A DNA stretch of 64,000 nt from Chara braunii (Eukaryota > Streptophyta > Charophyceae > Charales > Characeae): positions 547,158 to 611,157 of the forward strand of contig BFEA01000301.1 in NCBI GenBank assembly GCA_003427395.1, read 5' to 3'. Below the pieces are notes generated by a model. The model ran no database searches. It had not been told where the DNA came from and saw only the letters and a list, made by a program, of their open reading frames with translations. Below, in pieces: positions 53,378 through 62,780 of this stretch (position 1 is the first letter of the stretch; each line of letters opens with the position of its first letter). The position numbers and the translations under genes were made by a program.

Positions 53378-54767
53378 CAGGTGTGAGGGATCTCTGCCAA
53401 CCACTGACCTTGAGTAGCAAAAGTTCGAGCACGACCTCGTTCAAGTAGAAGAACTCAGGTAACCAGCGCGCCTTGTTGAAAAAAAATTGATGCCTCAGGT
53501 ATAACTATGCAAGTTACTAATCTTTGTCGTCACCCGACTCACGAGTACCTCTTGCGGCAGTCTCAGCTGTGAAGGCGGTAAGTCCCACGAGTCCCAACTA
53601 GTTCCAGGCGTCCCACATCTGCGCCAAATGATTCCAAGCGGTTCGTGTTGGTACCAACTAGTACCGAGTGGTGCTTGAGGATACCCACTAGTGCCTGGTG
53701 GTCCCAAGTAGTCCCACGTCCTTCCTTTTTACTTCCAGCTGATGCCGGTAGTCAACACCACCTCTCCTGGTTCTCACAAAAAATAAAGGACCACTCTCCA
53801 CTTGCCGGTACTGCCTCTTCCGTTCACGAGTCCCATCGGTCCCTCCTGGACAATACACGACGTTCCGCCCTTTTGCTGACGCAAAAGAAAATAAATGTCA
53901 CCACCCCACCGATTTTTACTCAAAAGCGGCAATTTCTGACGTCGCTGCCGACAGCCAGCACTTTCGAGACCTGTCGGCCTTGAATTTCAGCAGCATAATG
54001 CTGCCAAAATTATCACCGTTGGCATCATAACGTTTCCGCAGCACTTTCCCACATTAGTGGGGGAAATAGCTTGCCGTGATTTTGTTGAACATGGTGCCGC
54101 CGCTAATAGCTTTCTCGTCTGCCACTTACCGCCGGAAAAATTTGGCAGCACCTCCCCACGCAGGTAAAAAGACAGCTTGCCGTAGACCTGGTCCACCGGT
54201 ACCGCCGTCAACAGCCTTGCCGCCGCGGGGTCTCTGAGGCGGAGTCGTGACTCGCTGTGGCTGCTGGTTCGCCTCTATGCTGAAATACATAACACCCTGG
54301 TAAAATTTTGGCAGGATCTCCCCACTAACGTGGGAAAAATGGCTGACCAAAATTAATAAATTTGGGCCCTAGGCCCAAATTCCGCCGTGCAGCACCACCA
54401 TAGTCCGGCAGCGTCCCTGGGTCAGTCCCGTGGGACCAGCACCAGCCAGAGGGGAGGGGAGCAGACTGCTCCCTGCCTTGGCTATGGCTGCCCAACTCCT
54501 CTCCTTGCGCTTCTCTGCAGATCTCCAGCCTCCTCCCACATTGCCTCAGGCAGCACCTCCAACAGCCAGCAACTCTCAAGTGTGCTCGTCACACACTGGC
54601 ATCACGAGTGCTTTGTGTGGCAGCTGGGGGACAGCTGCCTGTTTTATAGTGGCTAAGGAGAGGCAAAATCGCGGGCTCACAGTGAGCCCTTGATCTAGCC
54701 AAGATCCAGGGCTAACTGTGGCCGCACCTCAACCACAACCTTAGTGAGGGCAGTTTCTTTAACTGCC
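53378..54767. other. No recognised gene; degenerate short repeats and hairpins
   Basis: 53570-53720 has degenerate ~10-bp words (GGGACTAGTT-like on minus). AATTTGGGCC CTA GGCCCAAATT at 54358-54380 is a perfect stem. CCCACATTAGTGGG (about 54048) and CCCACTAACGTGGG (about 54320) are related small palindromes beside similar GGGAAA and GCTTGCCG/GCTGACC words. No protein recognised. Confidence 0.5.
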
Positions 54768-55030
54768 CTCATTTTTTTATTTTTTTTTTGTAACGAACAA
54801 TGTCTTTATAAAGCCGGGAACCGGGCCCGGCGTCCCTTACAAAATTATGTGGGGCCCTCAGTGGGCAAGACACCACTAGATTTAACCCCACTTTCAATTT
54901 CACAATCCCAACCACTCAAAAAGTCAACGGAAATTAGTCAACGAAAATTATCATCACAATCTAAATTATCCCCGAGAATTTAAAAATCTAAGAAAATCTA
55001 AAACTCGTTACTAAAAAACGTAATTACAAT
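54768..55030 (-). mobile_element. Poly(A)-ended retroposon tail
   Basis: On minus, the sequence ends GGCTTTATAAAGACATTGTT CGTTAC followed by an A-rich tail of about 24 bases (plus: T-rich 54768-54791). This is how LINE or SINE copies end. The 5' limit is unknown; 55030 is where a different, GC-rich repeat begins. Confidence 0.5.
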
Positions 55031-55717
55031 GGTCATGTCAACCCTCAACTAAAGCCTCGGGCCTGGGCGCTTTGAGGCCCAACCGGAAGCTACTGGAAGC
55101 TTCCAGCCAGGCCACACGCAACATCCAGGAGGCTGCCACTTCCATATAGGAAGTGACGCAGCCCAGGCCAGGCATTCTGGCCTGCGCAGGCAATGTGGTC
55201 ACGCTGCTGCGCTGCTGCATAGGATGCTGCGCTGCGGCCATTGTGGGGCGCTACAGGGCAGCGGTGGGCGGGCAGCCCTAGCCGGGCTGCTGGGTGCAAG
55301 GGGGTAAGAGGGGGCGATCTGGTGGTCTTCAAAGAAGGAGTCGAGTGTGTGGGTTCTCATGGTCTGATGAGGGTGACGAGATACATACCTGGTGCATGAA
55401 GAGAGGTCGGCTATGGTGTTGACATCATGTACATTAGTCTTCGAGAGTCGAAGTAATCCTGTTGCGTGAACATAACTGTAGGTAGGATAGTCGAGTAGAG
55501 TAGGCTAGGCTTTGGGCGTCAGACAAAGAGGAGCGACTTTGGATACTGTGTTGGTGTGGCCTGAGGGATTGAACATTGGCTCATTACTTCATTGTATTGC
55601 TCTATTTGGATGGATTCTCGGTGCAATTGTGCTCTCTGCTTGTACACGACTACTTGGACAGTTTTGTGATTTCGCAACTTGGTTATCTGTATATCATTCA
55701 CACTCGTATTCCTTGCA
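55031..55717 (+). mobile_element. Probable 5' LTR of the 55-kb Ty3 element
   Basis: Ends CTCGTATTCCTTGCA, three bases before a PBS, which fixes the right end. The left end is not resolved. Part of it (55145-55245: CAGCCCAGGCCAGGCATTCT...) recurs at 59158-59245. It contains many GCAGC/GCTGC words. Confidence 0.6.
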
Positions 55718-55720
55718 ATT

Positions 55721-55731
55721 TGGTATCAGAG
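55721..55731 (+). other. Primer-binding site, initiator-Met tRNA type
   Basis: TGGTATCAGAG followed by ATGG. Same type as at 40947. Confidence 0.8.
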
Positions 55732-57663
55732 ATGGTTAGTGATCGCCGCTTACGTGGCGCTGGCAACGCTGACGATGCTTCATGTGCAGGAAGGATACTT
55801 TGGCGCTGGCATTATAGAGCGGGGCCCAGGTAGAGGGGCCGACCGTTGGAAGGTCGTGGCGACAACGTGGGCGCTGTGGCGACAGCAGGTGTATGTATGA
55901 TGACGAGAGCATGCTGACGTGGCATTTTGGCTGAGGATGCACTGCATTGCGTTGTGGGTGGTACCGAGGCTATTGGCCGATCATCAAAATGCACGTCGGC
56001 CCAATTGGTGAGAAATTTGTGGTTGGGGGCAGCTATCTCCAGGCACGTTGTTCCCATTCCTTATCTACCCTCTCAATCTCTTATTACCGTGAGGAAGTGA
56101 GTCCAACTTTGAGTGTCCTCTCTTTGGTGAGGAGTCGTGTGCGCTCTATCTTGAGAGATGACATTCTTCCCGGTGGCGCATCTGGTAGGAGAAGGTGGTG
56201 CCTTCTGGGCCCTGGTCGAAGCATGGGTCACGGTCACCATGCCAACCCATGGGAGTAGTACACGCAGGCCACGCTGCTTTGTCCTTTGAGGCTGTTTGCT
56301 GCGCTGATAGAAGGGGTGCGCGGACTGACCAGTCCTAAGCAAACGCTCCCAGACCGTTTGTAAATATTTATGGTTGGGGTCTGAACCGTCCACTGGCTGT
56401 GATCGTCGTCCTGATTGCGACATTAAACCACCAATACTTGGCCCATACATCGGCCGCGGGCCCTTAGCATTAACGTTACGCGTTTCCCGCGCTTCGGCCT
56501 ACCGGACCGCACTGGCTGGAGGCGCCAGCCAAAGTGGATGTCGTTCAACGCCGCGACTGTTCGGGGAACTTGGCGCGCAGGGGGTCGGCAGGCTCGACAG
56601 GGATAGCTGGGCCAAGTACTGGTGGTTTAAATAATTCCCGAGGACTCTCGGGGGCTGTCCTTAAATTGCCTCTTGATCAGCCAGATCAGTCAGACGGAAG
56701 GCTCGTTGCACGCCGCCGGTAAATAACGGGTAGGCTGGTCATAAGCATACGCCTTGGGCATAAGGGTGTGCCGATAATGCACACCTTAGACACCGCCGCT
56801 TGATGATGCTCACATGTACGTTGGATACAGGGGAAGGGGATTCCAATTGAGGGCTCGACTGTAACACACTATCCTACCCATAACACTATCCTACCCATTG
56901 TGCATTCATCTGCTCACATTAGTTTATTTTCATTTTGATTAGTTGGTTGACAGACTACTTACACCTAACAGGCAACCTAGAGTAGGGCTGTAATCTACCA
57001 TAGTCAGTTCTTCTCAAAGCTTTTGTAAGAGAAGTAATCGGAATATGAGTAGACTATGTGTACAGTCTGTGTAGAATGTTGTTGATGCCTCTTGACCGGT
57101 AGTCTGGGTAACTCGCCGGATATTATTATTCTTATTTTTTTTTTTTTAACTGGTCAGACGCATGCTGCGGTAGGTCCCAGGGAGGACACTACTGCAGACA
57201 AATGACGATAGGAGGCAGACACGACGGGACACAGGCAGGATACCCATAGTGTTCCAGGTCCTACTACCAGGAGACGAAAGAAGAATAAGGGCCAAAGCTA
57301 GGGCCCGTAATCTAGAGACTGCAAGGGAAGCAGCAGCAACTACGAAGATATTATTAGCAGCAGCAACAACCACCAGTGTGGTAGCAATGGCTACCTCTGC
57401 AGCATCGTCTGCTGCAAACTCCCTCGGCATGCCGTAGGGATGGTCCGCCAGATTCGGCCGCCTTGCTAGCGGCCTCCTACACATCTGGGGAGGATGCGAA
57501 TGTCACAAGTCCTCGGTACACTTACGAGGAGTATGCTGTCCACTTGGTCCCACCGTTGGACCAACCGCTCCACGTGCAACAATCTACCGCATGAACGGTT
57601 TCATCACCATCGGCAACCGATTCTGCAGCTTCGCCGCCATCTATTGCCAGGAATTCAACGTCA
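55732..57663 (+). other. Leader and unrecognised Gag region
   Basis: 56625-56690 matches the leader of the full-length element. An Ala/Thr-rich frame (57249-57437: RAKARARNLETAREAAATTK) and later frames may be Gag remains. No capsid motif or zinc knuckle was recognised, so most of Gag is deleted or decayed. Confidence 0.45.
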
Positions 57664-58200
57664 TGGTCAAGACTTGAAGAGCTCGACCCGTTGACGTTTG
57701 CGGACTTCCAATGGATGCCCCTTCCCCGGTCCGGTCGATTGCCGAAACCGCATTGCAACGTGCTCATGGCACAATTGCGGGATTATTTGCACACTGCAGT
57801 ACCAACTCCGTTGATGGACGCCGGAGTAGAGATTGTTGACCTTCACGACTACATTGCGAAGATCGACCGCGAGTTCAAGACACAACGGTACGACGACATC
57901 GACGCACCATTGTTATATGTACACATTCAGATCTGAGAGGCGACCTGCAACGCTTTGATCAATTGCGGAGCATCTCGCAACTACATGAGCCAGGACTTTA
58001 TGGTAGGCGCCGACCTTGGCCCACGCGTCCGGAGGAAGTCCCAGCCTACGCAAGTCACATTGGCAGACGGTCACACGCACAAGTCAATCGACCGGTTTAT
58101 AGATGACGTCCCCGTGTACTTTGCCCCGCATGCAAGCGAGGCGGTGTCCTTCGATATCTTGGACACCGAATTCGACATGATCTTGGGCATGTCATGGCTG
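57664..58200 (+). pseudogene. Ty3 protease region, catalytic Asp lost
   Basis: One frame with a TGA at 57934. First part: LRDYLHTAVPTPLMDAGVEI and HDYIAKIDREF, an RT-side spacer often seen in Chara-like elements. Second part: ALINCGASRNYMSQDF, where the expected D-S/C-GA has Asn instead of the catalytic Asp, and DTEFDMILGMSWL, the LGxxWL end. The Asn change alone would inactivate the enzyme. Confidence 0.75.
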
Positions 58201-58333
58201 TGAAGCGAGGATCACCCGGTGAACTTCTACCGTCGCACCGTTCACGTTCGTGATCGGAACGGAGTACTAGTCCCATGCACGGTGGCTCCTCCTCACCCTT
58301 CGAGCTTCCATCATCAGAGACGACATCGAGGAG

Positions 58334-59157
58334 ATGGGGGGGTGTGTTCTCCACGCCCTCCCACCCCATGACGCTTCATCAACGAACTCAACTTCAGACC
58401 CACGCATCATCGAACTTCTTGATGCCTACGGCGACGTGTTCGAAGGCCCGCACGGAGTAGTACCAGATCAGTCCATCCGCCACGAGATCATCCTCGAGGA
58501 CGGGGTTGTACCTCCGCGTGGTTGCATCTACCGAATGAGCGAGGAAAAGTTAAGTGTGTTGCGGGCACAACTCGACGACCTTCTGGAGAAAGGCTGGATT
58601 CGGCCTACCTCATCGCCATACGGTGCTCCTGTTCTCTTTATCCGAAAGAAGAACAGGGACTTGAGGTTGTGCATCGATTATCGCAAGCTCAACGCGCAAA
58701 CGATCAGAAACGCCGGCCCTCTTCCACGCATCGACGACCTTCTCGAGCGGCTGGGCGGCGCCAAGTTCTTCTCCAAGCTCGACCTCAAGTCGGGATATCA
58801 CCAACTCGAGATTCGGCAGGAGGACCGCTACAAGACCGCGTTTAAGATGCGATATGGGCATTTCGAATGGCTGGTTATGCCATTTGGCCTAACAAATGCC
58901 CCAGCCACTTTCCAAGCGGCTATGACAACGGAGTTCCGACACATGCTGGATCGATTCATACTTATCTACCTCGACGACATCCTGGTGTACAGCCGGAGTT
59001 TGGACGAGCATGTGGAACACCTACGCACAGTTTTGGAGCGGCTACGACAAGCCAAGTACAAAGCCAACCGTGACAAATGCGAATTCGCACTGCAGGAGCT
59101 GGAGTACTTGGGACATTATGTGATGCCACAAGGCATCCGTCCGCTTGCGGACGAGAG
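58334..59157 (+). pseudogene. Ty3 reverse transcriptase, intact palm, cut at 3' end
   Basis: A long clean frame: [69 protein letters not shown] and [11 protein letters not shown] (catalytic). It ends at GIRPLADE. Beyond 59152 the frame runs on into GC-rich sequence (to 59341) that is not RT but repeat sequence from the 55.1-kb LTR region. The missing RNase H and integrase appear on the other strand at 60.6-62.8 kb. Confidence 0.9.
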
Positions 59158-59340
59158 TGAGGCAGCCCAGGCCAGCATTCTGGCCTGCGCAGGCAATGCG
59201 GTCACGCTGCTGCGCTGCTGCATTGGATGCTGCGCTAATGGTCAGGGCGCTAGCAGGGTGCGTAGAGGTGAAATGGGGCGCTGCAGGGCAGATGTTGCAT
59301 ACTGTAAAGGTGCAGACCAGAACAAGAACCGACCTCTCTA
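59153..59340 (+). repeat. Copy of part of the 55.1-kb LTR
   Basis: GGCAGCCCAGGCCAG ... GGATGCTGCGCT matches 55145-55245 on the same strand, with few changes in the first 85 bp. It fuses in frame to RT, giving a chimeric C-terminus. Confidence 0.8.
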
Positions 59341-59644
59341 ACAAAGTACAACATAGTGCAGCGGAAAACTTATACCAATGATCCGAACAATCAATATTGC
59401 AATGCAGCCCCGAACATACATCATCATTATCATTCCATGGTGTGAAGGGGTCTGGTGCGCACACAGGAAGAATGCGCCGGCCCCAACCATACACAGACGA
59501 AGCAGAGGGGGGTTAGACGAAGAAGAGGGGAAGATGGGAATGTCGTCAACACCAAGTCTTCGGCGCTGGCCCAAATAGTCCCTCGTCAAAATGTCTGAAT
59601 CCCAATGTCGAGTCTGGATCCAATGTCGTCAAGTCTCAAGTCAC

Positions 59645-59675
<31 letters not shown>

Positions 59676-59747
59676 GTAGTCCGCTGATACTGAGAAGTCA
59701 GGTGGTGAGAGGCGAAGAAGAGGTGGTGGACTTAAAAGAGGAAGAAG

Positions 59748-59804
<57 letters not shown>

Positions 59805-59920
59805 GTGTCCGGTACTAACCTGTGAAGCTGGCGCCTTGATGCAGGTACCTATGGCGCCACAGGTAAGTCTCACATGCCTCCGCCAGCCATCTCTGCTCAA
59901 CACTACTACTACCACCTACT
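59341..59920. other. No recognised gene; (CT)n tracts
   Basis: CT runs at about 59647-59672 and 59754-59786, with an AAGAAGAAG run between. CACAGGTAAGTC near 59860 resembles blocks in family A LTRs. Frames are microsatellite artefacts. Confidence 0.5.
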
Positions 59921-59973
59921 AGCGCCCAGCGCTGAAGACTACTGCTAGCGCTAGCACTCAAGATTTGGCCGCA

Positions 59974-60079
59974 GCACTCAGGAGGAGCGCTGCAGGAGTA
60001 GCTTAGCGCTAGCAGTAGTCTTCAGCGCTGAAGACTACTGCTAGCGCTAAGCTACTCCTGCAGCGCTCCTCCTGAGTGC
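59974..60079. repeat. Perfect 106-bp palindrome, no spacer
   Basis: 53-bp arms, centre between 60026 and 60027 (TTCAGC|GCTGAA). I checked every pair from the centre to the ends without a mismatch; pairing fails at 59973/60080. A further partial copy of the arm (AGCGCTGAAGACTACTGCTA) lies just to the left near 59929, and GCAGCGCTCCTCCT repeats just to the right. Confidence 0.95.
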
Positions 60080-60548
60080 AGCGCTCCTCCTAAGTGCTAC
60101 TCCTGCCTTTTGTCCCATTACCTACCCGTGAAGTGCATGGGAACTCCCTATGTACTTCTCGGCCTGCCTCCTGACTACAGGGCGAGGCCGTCCAGGAGGC
60201 TGCTCGTGCCAATGTCGAAGGGAGTTGGGGGCTGCCGCTGCAGCTCCTGCTTGAGGCTGTCGTGGGAACAGGCCAGAAATAGCCTGTTCCCGAAACCCTG
60301 GTTTTGTGCCTGAGTGTTAGGGCAGGTCGATCTTATGAGGGCCCGAAAGTGGCCCTCCGTTTCAGGCTGAAAAGCCTCAGTGCTGAAAAGCCCTGTTTTA
60401 GGCTGAAACGACATAGGGCTTGCAGGCCCTCGTTTTCAGTCTTTCAGGCTGAAACGACACGGGGCCTGTAAGCCCTTGTTTCTAGGCTTTTAGGCTGAGA
60501 ATGCGGGACGGGCCCTGCAGGGGCCGTGTGGCTACGCAATATGCCACA
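60080..60548 (-). mobile_element. Start of 3' LTR of the minus-strand half-element
   Basis: On minus an LTR-like start TGTGGCATATTGCG follows a strong polypurine tract. The other end is not resolved. About 60350-60500 holds diverged direct repeats (GGCTGAAACGACA twice). Confidence 0.6.
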
Positions 60549-60563
60549 CCCCCCCCTCCTTGA
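60549..60563 (-). other. Polypurine tract
   Basis: On minus, CAAGGAGGGGGGGG runs directly into the LTR start TGTGGC. A clear plus-strand primer. Confidence 0.8.
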
Positions 60564-60636
60564 AAGACCGAGCTTACCTGCGAGGGCGAAGCTGTCTGTC
60601 TAAGGGAGGGACCACAATCCGGGTGGGAGGGGCAGG

Positions 60637-60951
60637 TCATGAAGTTCCTTGAGCTAACCTTTGTCGCTCGTAGTGAGCGTAGATCAGCGGTGCGGATGCT
60701 TTCAAATCTGCTCTTGAAATCCACGGAGTGTCGTCGGGATCGCATGCTTTGAATGTGACTTTGTACTGTCGAGGCGTACTGTCGTACTTGCGATCCGTGA
60801 TGATGCGGTCAACTTCCTGATGACCATCCATAGATGGAGGGTCCTGCCATCGTCGGTCCGGAAAGTCGTCGCTCTTAGCTGGTGTATATGTTGCCAGCTT
60901 CGACGCGTGAAAGACTGGATGGACCATCAGATGCGGGGAGATGTTGATCAC
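60637..60951 (-). pseudogene. GPY/F end and chromodomain-like tail
   Basis: SPHLMVHPVFHASKLATYTP ends the GPY/F region. DGHQEVDRIITDRKYDSTPR ... YKVTFKACDPDDTPWISRAD is the chromodomain-like tail. It is open over its whole length. A frame change near 61000 separates it from the core. Confidence 0.85.
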
Positions 60952-61050
60952 AAATGAAGGGCCATCGGGCTCATCGCCCGCGGCTGATGTTACGGGCCAT
61001 GGTCCAAAACACTTGGGAAGCAGTTTGCGTGAAACATCCTGATCCAGTGC

Positions 61051-61764
61051 TCACTCTTCCGCTGAAACCCAAACCAGATCACCGGCGCGGATGGGACATG
61101 GTACGCGACGCCTGTTGGCTTGCTGCTGCATGCGTACTTGAGCCTTTTGCATATTCGCGCGGGCTTGAGCCAGCAATTCTCTGTACTTCCGGACGGAAGC
61201 GGGAGAGCAAGCGGCGTCGATGTCGGCTGGTCGTGGTAGGAGAAGGTCGACGAAGATACGGCCTTTCCGTCCACCGTGGTGCAACTCGAATGGAGTCACG
61301 CCGATCGCCGGGTGCACCGAAGTGTTGTAGGCGAACTCGATGTCGGGGAGGCGGTCAACCCAATCTTTGTGGTCCGGACGGATGAGCGTACGAAGCATCA
61401 TTTGAGCGGTTTGATGTGCCCGCTCCATTTGCCCGTCCGTCTGTGGATGCCGAGCCGAACTTGGTTTCATCTTCGTGCCGGACTCCTGCATGAAAGCAGT
61501 CCAAAATGTCAACATGAAGCGAGTGTCGCGGTCGCTGACTATGTCTTCCGGTACACCATGGCCGCAAATCCAACCGGTGTGCAAGAGGCGTGCCACCTCG
61601 GGAGCCGTGGAGTAGTACTTGCAAGGGAGAAAACGCGCATACTTACTCAAACGCTCCACAACTGTGAGGATGCCGTCGTGCCCAAGGCGATCGCGGGGAA
61701 ATGGTCCGGTGACATCCATGGCAATGGAGAGGCCGGGTTCTCGTGGGATAGGCATCCGGCGCAA
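61051..61764 (-). pseudogene. Ty3 integrase core, all DDE residues visible
   Basis: 237 open codons. LSIAMDVTGPFP has the first Asp, DIVSDRDTRFML the second, and TDGQMERAHQT the Glu. It ends GDLVWVSAEE. This is the best preserved integrase core in the window. The rest of the element is split, so it is still not functional. Confidence 0.9.
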
Positions 61765-62154
61765 CTCGCCGTAGGGGTTGCGATTGCGGGGCTTGCTTCG
61801 TCGACGAACTTCGCAAGAGTCGCAATACCTCGTGACATCGGTAATGAGGTCGGGCCATCGGAATTGTTGTCGAAGCCGTGCAATAGTGCGGTTGGCTCCG
61901 AAATGGCCGGCGAGTCACGAGTCATGGTACTCCCCGAGAAGGCGAGTCCGACGACGACGGTCTCGTGGGACACATAGTAAGTCCTTGCCTCTCAAGTGGA
62001 GGAGCAAGTACCCGTCGGTAATGCGATAGTGGCTGGCCGGCGGATGATCTGAAGATAGCTGCACATACAACGTGGCAAAGTCCGGATCAGACTCATAGCC
62101 CCGGATGAAGTGTTGCTGGAGTTCCTTGTCGAATACGAAGGCATGATGTGTCAT
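61765..62154 (-). pseudogene. Integrase zinc-binding region, frameshifted
   Basis: 61915-62154 holds YRITDGYLLLHLRGKDLLCV and LLGEYHDS, the region before the zinc-binding His pair. In another frame at about 61780-61815 is YCDSCEVRRRSK, the Cys pair. Frame is lost near 61915. Confidence 0.75.
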
Positions 62155-62451
62155 AGCGCAAAGATCAAGTCTTCACGAGTGCATCTGCTGCGCGATTGGA
62201 AAGGCCGGGGAGATGTTTCGGTGTGAAGTCAAATTGGTCGGTGAAGTACATTCATCGCCCGATCGTGCTGCTCACCGTATCCTGCGTCTTGTAGTAGGTC
62301 AACGGGTTGTTGTCCGTGACCCATGTGAACCTACGACGCCCAAGGAGGAAGTGCCGCCATCGCTTGAGAGCCATTACGAACGTGAGCAGCTCCTTGCATC
62401 ATCAAGCGAATTGATGGGAGGCACTTTGTGGTTGAAATACTCCACAGAGTG
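62155..62451 (-). pseudogene. RNase H C-terminal part, other frames
   Basis: Decayed sequence between RNase H and integrase. Minus frames still show fragments such as RRRHFLLGRR-like and a VTDNNPLTYY-like block near 62310. Several stops. Confidence 0.55.
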
Positions 62452-62780
62452 TCAATCGTCGCCTTCATGTTGTTCCAAGATTGCCCCAATGCCATAGCCG
62501 GAAGCGTCAGTTGTCACTCTCGTAGGCAGGGTGGGGTCATAGATGCTAAGGACGGGTGCCATGAGCATGGTCGTCTCAAGTGCTTGGAATGATCGGTGTG
62601 CATCGTCATCGAATGCGAATGGCACCTTTGGCGATTGTAATCTCGTCGTAGGTGCAACAATCCTTGAGAGTACCCGGTGATGAATCGCTGATACTAGCCC
62701 GCCAACCCCATGAATGAACGGACATCCAAGGTGTTGGTGGGCTCGGGCCATACGAGAAGAGCCTCGATCTTGTCCGCAAG
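62452..62780 (-). pseudogene. Ty3 connection and RNase H half
   Basis: LSRIVAPTTRLQSPKVPFAF, RVTTDASGYGIGAILEQHEG (first active-site Asp). Before a frameshift near 62680, another frame reads LADKIEALLVWPEPTNTLDV and RSFMGLAG, the RT-RNase H joint. It starts exactly at CTTGCGGAC (62780), the 9-mer at which the plus-strand RT half stops. Confidence 0.85.

Noticed and set aside
55357-55385. Hammerhead ribozyme
   Set aside because: CTGATGAG is there, but the GAAA box and flanking stems are not.
61276-61977. 233-codon plus-strand frame
   Set aside because: Shadow of the minus-strand integrase, which has recognisable catalytic motifs.
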